Shown one piece after another: positions 60,768-64,000 of a stretch of DNA of 64,000 nt (the first letter of the stretch is position 1; each line of letters starts with the position of its first letter). Below the pieces are notes generated by a model. The model made no database searches. It was given only the letters and a program-made list of their open reading frames with translations, and was not told the DNA's origin. The translations under genes and the position numbers were made by a program. The stretch comes from Candidatus Melainabacteria bacterium (GTDB lineage Bacteria; Cyanobacteriota; Vampirovibrionia; Obscuribacterales; Obscuribacteraceae). Location of the stretch: the NCBI GenBank assembly GCA_016699165.1, contig CP064963.1:2356001-2420000 (forward strand), read 5' to 3'.

Positions 60768-61332
60768 TCCTAGCCTTTCTAGGTTTTAGAGATTGTGACG
60801 ACTGCAGTCTCCATTCGATTTGCTTGCGCAAGACTATTTTTTCGAATGAAGACTCACTGAATAGAGGCGGGCAACTTACTCAAAGAGAAAAAGAAAAGAG
60901 GCCTGCAATATCTCGTATATTGGTAAGCAATTTCAAGCCAAAAACATTTATTTTATGTAACCATACTGAGTCATACAGTTTTAATCGATTTTCAGTTTCT
61001 GTTTATTATCCAAGCCACTAGTTCCGCTAGCGAAGCTGGCATAGCTTACATTTTGCTTTGAAATACACTGAGAACTAAATTTGTTAGGTTTTCAGACGTA
61101 CGTTCTATTCATAATCGCAACAATAGCTTTAACGAGACACTCCTTTTCTCATAGGCTTCAGGCCTCTTTTCCTCTCCTTTCAAGAAGCTCATAACCTCAA
61201 GCACAACAATTCGGCTCAAACAATCTCAAACATAAATCCGGACAAAGTTGTCTTATCTTTGAGCTTCGCTTGGTTTGGTGCACACAATTTTTCCTCTCTT
61301 ATCTGTCAACAAAGACGAAAGGAAATGCAACT
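60768..61332. other. Intergenic region with 13-bp inverted repeats
   Basis: 565 bp without a recognised gene, between the minus-strand paralogue A and the plus-strand serpin. GAAAAGAGGCCTG at 60893-60905 and its exact reverse complement at 61159-61171 enclose about 253 bp. AAAGGAA (61317-61323) is the SD for the serpin. Confidence 0.55.
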
Positions 61333-62454
61333 ATGACCACTCTTTCCAAAACCAACCCCTCTCTCGCTTTCGGACTGAGCTTGCTGAAGCAGGAAGTCGC
61401 GGCCGCCACCGACAAGACCAAGAGCGTTCTTCTGTCGCCCGCTTCGGTCGCCATCGCGCTCGCCATGACGATGAACGGCGCCCGCGACACCACTCTTGCC
61501 GGCATGAAGACCACTCTGGGCTACGACCCTGCGGAGAGCATCGATGTCATCAATGCCTCGCTCAAGTCGCTGCTCACCACCCTCACCGCCCAGGACACCG
61601 GCGTCGAACTCAACGTCGCCAACGCCGTCTGGGCCGAGCAGACCATGCCCTTCAAGCCCGACTTCATCCAGACCGTCGCCGACAACTTCGATGCGCAGGT
61701 GACCACCTCCGACTTCGCCGACCCTGCCACCAAGGACGCCATCAACGCCTGGGCGAGCGACAAGACCAAGGGCAAGATTCCGACCATCATCGAGGACATT
61801 TCGCCCGACATGGTGATGTTCCTGCTCAACGCGATCTACTTCAAGGGTCCCTGGTCGAGCAAGTTCGACAAGGCGAAGACCTACGACCGCACCTTCACCA
61901 ACTTCGCCGGCGCCGCCTCGTCTGTTCCTTTCATGAACGACGAGAAGAGCGTCCGCTACGTCGAAGACCCCGCCTACACCGCCGTTTCGCTGCCTTTCGG
62001 CAAGGACGGCAAGGTCAGTCTCTACCTCCTGCTTCCCGCCGACGGCACCGACATCGACACTTTCGTCGCCGGTCTTTCGAGCGAGCAGCTCCTTGCGGTC
62101 AAGACCGGTTACAAGGAAGAGGTCCTCCTCAGCATCCCGCGCTTCGAGGTCGACTACGACACCGATCTGGTGGAGACGCTCAAGTCCCTCGGCATGGAGG
62201 AAGCGTGCAGCGCCGGCGCCAACCTCAGCGGCATGGCCGATGCTTCCATGTACATCCACATGGTGAAGCACAAGACCTATGCCAAGTTCGACGAGGAAGG
62301 CGGCGAAGCTGCGGCAGTCACCGCCGTCGGCGTCGGGCTCGAGTCGGTGTCTTTCACGCCGATGTTCACCGCCGACCGTCCCTTCGTGGCTGCGATCGTC
62401 GCCGAAGACACCGACACGGTGCTCTTCCTGGGCAAGATCGCCGAGGTCAAGTGA
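61333..62454 (+). CDS. Serpin-family protease inhibitor (GC-rich, atypical composition)
   Basis: 373 residues, no signal peptide, so intracellular unless exported otherwise. Serpin hallmarks: SVLLSPASVAIALAMTMNGAR, FLLNAIYFKGPWSSKFD, VSLPFGKDGKVSLYLLLP, and the reactive-centre hinge DEEGGEAAAVTAVGVG, then FTADRPFVAAIVAEDTDTVLFLG. By canonical counting P1 would be Glu and P1' Ser (LES), though a shift is possible. The Gly/Ala-rich hinge is of the inhibitory type. G+C is far above the rest of the window (about 60% or more by eye, nearly all third positions G or C), a sign of recent transfer. ATG 61333 with AAAGGAA nine nt upstream; the 394-residue frame extends upstream without reason. Confidence 0.93.
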   Translation: MTTLSKTNPSLAFGLSLLKQEVAAATDKTKSVLLSPASVAIALAMTMNGARDTTLAGMKTTLGYDPAESIDVINASLKSLLTTLTAQDTGVELNVANAVWAEQTMPFKPDFIQTVADNFDAQVTTSDFADPATKDAINAWASDKTKGKIPTIIEDISPDMVMFLLNAIYFKGPWSSKFDKAKTYDRTFTNFAGAASSVPFMNDEKSVRYVEDPAYTAVSLPFGKDGKVSLYLLLPADGTDIDTFVAGLSSEQLLAVKTGYKEEVLLSIPRFEVDYDTDLVETLKSLGMEEACSAGANLSGMADASMYIHMVKHKTYAKFDEEGGEAAAVTAVGVGLESVSFTPMFTADRPFVAAIVAEDTDTVLFLGKIAEVK

Positions 62455-62486
62455 CCTTCTGACCGCCAACTGGACTAAGTAACGGG

Positions 62487-62521
62487 GAGGAACTCTGCTC
62501 AATGCAGGGTTCCTTCTTTTT
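62487..62521 (+). terminator. Rho-independent terminator after serpin
   Basis: A 12-bp stem with two wobbles (62487-62498 with 62504-62515), five-nt loop, then CTTTTTAA. It sits 32 nt past the serpin stop. Confidence 0.8.
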
Positions 62522-62571
62522 AACCCATCCATTACTAATGCTTATAGTAAAAAATTCCGCAGGAAAAACAA

Positions 62572-62602
62572 GCGGTGATTGGAAATGTTTTCCAATCACC
62601 GC
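62572..62602 (-). terminator. Rho-independent terminator for paralogue B
   Basis: A perfect 14-bp stem with a three-nt loop, nine nt past the minus-strand stop at 62612; on the minus strand followed by TTGTTTTT. Confidence 0.8.
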
Positions 62603-62611
62603 CTGGACAAA

Positions 62612-63841
62612 TTACTGCGACCAGTCGCCTTCTGGCAGCTCGATATCAGGAAGCACCGGACATTCAAGCTTAGGGCGTCTGGTCAAACTGGAATTAAAGC
62701 CAGTGGTTCTTGGCTTAAGAACACGGTCTTTATACCTGCGCTCACTCACGATTTTCTCATCATCTTCGAAAGTCTGGCGAAGAGCGACATAACCGGAAGG
62801 ATACAACAAATAATCCACCCCATCGGTTTCGCTTTCTTTGTTAAACACACGCAGCTTCGCCACTTTGCCGCCTTCAGGCGTCATCGTGAATCGACGCTCG
62901 CGAATCGAATCGCCGCTTGGACTCTCTTTGGCGAACAGATCAACTCGTCTGAGTGTAAACTCACCGGTGCAATCAAAGGCGCCTTTAGTGTGCTTCCAAG
63001 ACTGTTCCCAGACAGGATTCGAGGTTGCAGGATTGAAAGCAAGAATTTGCATTTCCTTTTCGCTTTTGCGAAATCGAACTTCAAAAGTCTGGCGCTCAGT
63101 TGAATCAAGATAGTCTAAAACAGTCTCTTCTTGGTACAAACCAAAGTTGATTTTGACTGATTTTCCATCTGAACGAAAAATCTCGCCCGTTGGCGCAAAC
63201 CACTTCTGGCCTGGGATCTTATACGACATCCACAAATTTCCAGACTGATCATAGCTATCAACGAAAACGTCGCGGTCCAAAGTAGTCTTAGTCGATTGGC
63301 TCAAAGAGCCATTCGAGCGATAAATTCTTTCTGAGATTTTAAATTTATCCCAAGCAAAAATCTGTTCGGACTTCACGGTGCGACCGTCATCGAAGAAAGT
63401 CAACGTTTTGTAAGTGAAGTCTGGTAGACGCTCTCCGGTCTTAACCAGAGTGCCATTTTCAAGAAATGCACGATGACTTTTAAAGTTAGCGCTTTGAGGG
63501 ATATAGAAGATTTCGGTCTTCAACTGCCTTTTAGCATCTTTGCTTTTGGCAGGATAGAATTCGACCAATTTTTCAGCAAAGTCATTCAGTCCAAAATAGA
63601 TGAAAGTGCTGGTACCATCGCGATATTCGATGCGCTCCAATTGCTTAGAAGCACCCGCATCACTGTATACAATCCAGTGCTCATCGACATTTGCATCGTT
63701 CGAGTCGATGACGACTCTATTTGACGACTTGGACGGCAAGTCGAAAGTCTTGCCTGCAGGCTCACTCTCGCTACAACTACTAAGCAAAGCAGCTGACAAC
63801 AACAATACTACCCGCGAAGCGCTTATAAAGAAACGCTTCAT
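62612..63841 (-). CDS. Lipoprotein, MORN/YD-like repeats (paralogue B)
   Basis: 409 residues. Lipobox LLSSC in the signal sequence. The same repeat architecture as the gene at 59697, longer by a C-terminal extension (YLLYPSGYVALRQTFEDDEKIVSERRYKD). AAAGGAG eight nt before ATG 63841. Convergent with the serpin, with back-to-back terminators between them. Function unknown. Confidence 0.75.
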   Translation of the reverse strand: MKRFFISASRVVLLLSAALLSSCSESEPAGKTFDLPSKSSNRVVIDSNDANVDEHWIVYSDAGASKQLERIEYRDGTSTFIYFGLNDFAEKLVEFYPAKSKDAKRQLKTEIFYIPQSANFKSHRAFLENGTLVKTGERLPDFTYKTLTFFDDGRTVKSEQIFAWDKFKISERIYRSNGSLSQSTKTTLDRDVFVDSYDQSGNLWMSYKIPGQKWFAPTGEIFRSDGKSVKINFGLYQEETVLDYLDSTERQTFEVRFRKSEKEMQILAFNPATSNPVWEQSWKHTKGAFDCTGEFTLRRVDLFAKESPSGDSIRERRFTMTPEGGKVAKLRVFNKESETDGVDYLLYPSGYVALRQTFEDDEKIVSERRYKDRVLKPRTTGFNSSLTRRPKLECPVLPDIELPEGDWSQ

Positions 63842-64000
63842 TGCGTCTCCTTTCGTGATTCTACTTTTGTTCTTTGATTTGCACCATAAGGCGCTCGGTC
63901 AATTTTTGCTTGTCGAAACAAGCAAAGGCAATTGGTATCAATAGAGATTAGTACAGAAGCAAAAACTAGTTCCAGATAAAAACAATAGATATGAGACCAG

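Noticed and set aside
61275..62532. Long open frames in other frames and antisense across the serpin gene (395 and 408 codons)
   Set aside because: They are Arg/His-rich or low-complexity by-products of the very GC-rich serpin codons, which remove stop codons from all frames; no SD or family motifs.

Overview
This window comes from a bacterial chromosome of roughly 43-45% GC (estimated by eye). The gene content fits a non-photosynthetic relative of cyanobacteria (Vampirovibrionia/Melainabacteria, perhaps Obscuribacterales). That placement is an inference from a cyanobacterial-type DHH-CBS-CBS tRNA nucleotidyltransferase, a C5-pathway haem cluster, many MshEN, GGDEF and receiver proteins, and an iterated palindrome reminiscent in kind, not in sequence, of cyanobacterial HIP1. 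No 16S gene is present to test it.

Layout. 1-6.5 kb: a truncated unknown gene, a DUF922-like lipoprotein, ychF, tRNA-Ser(CGA), a secreted SRPBCC protein and the long tRNA nucleotidyltransferase. 6.6-10.7 kb: an NfeD-like membrane protein with a His-rich loop, a flotillin, a P-loop kinase-like protein and a BtuF-like binding protein. 10.8-17.2 kb: hemA-hemC-hemD, a receiver-receiver-degenerate GGDEF protein, and hemB. 17.3-29 kb: the SRP RNA gene, MshEN proteins, a histidine-kinase-like protein without its catalytic residues, a Flp pilin with a polytopic membrane protein, an unusual IS1595-zinc-ribbon/DprA-winged-helix chimera, a degenerate GGDEF protein and an S9 peptidase. 29.1-33.1 kb: a molybdenum cofactor operon (moaD, moaE, moaA, a moaC-mogA fusion, moeA). 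33-43 kb: two dienelactone hydrolases, receivers, a kelch lipoprotein, two tandem membrane TPR paralogues, an acetyltransferase, an oxidoreductase and a FAD protein with a kinase-like neighbour. 43.3-45.8 kb: proB-proA. 47.7-49.8 kb: an Hpt-receiver-receiver-GGDEF protein with a CheY-like protein. 51.3-53.3 kb: 3-hydroxyanthranilate dioxygenase plus kynurenine monooxygenase. 54-64 kb: small secreted proteins, an aldo/keto reductase with an exported debranching-type enzyme, and a strikingly GC-rich serpin gene between two paralogous secreted-protein genes.

The most unusual feature is a dispersed palindrome with core AACCGATATCGGTT. There are twelve exact copies, plus three copies of one single-base variant (AAGCGATATCGGTT, in either orientation). 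The four copies that extend into 26-34 bp perfect palindromes all lie 24-36 nt past a stop codon, like terminators. Shorter copies lie inside genes, where the core is read in three frames (NRYRF, TDIG, PISV), or in 5' regions. One fills the space between two overlapping divergent -10 elements. Two lipoprotein/membrane micro-genes (51 and 43 codons) and the SRP RNA were found by reading between the long ORFs.

Several starts are uncertain because SD sequences are weak or absent in many genes. All domain calls rest on motifs read by eye, without database searches.
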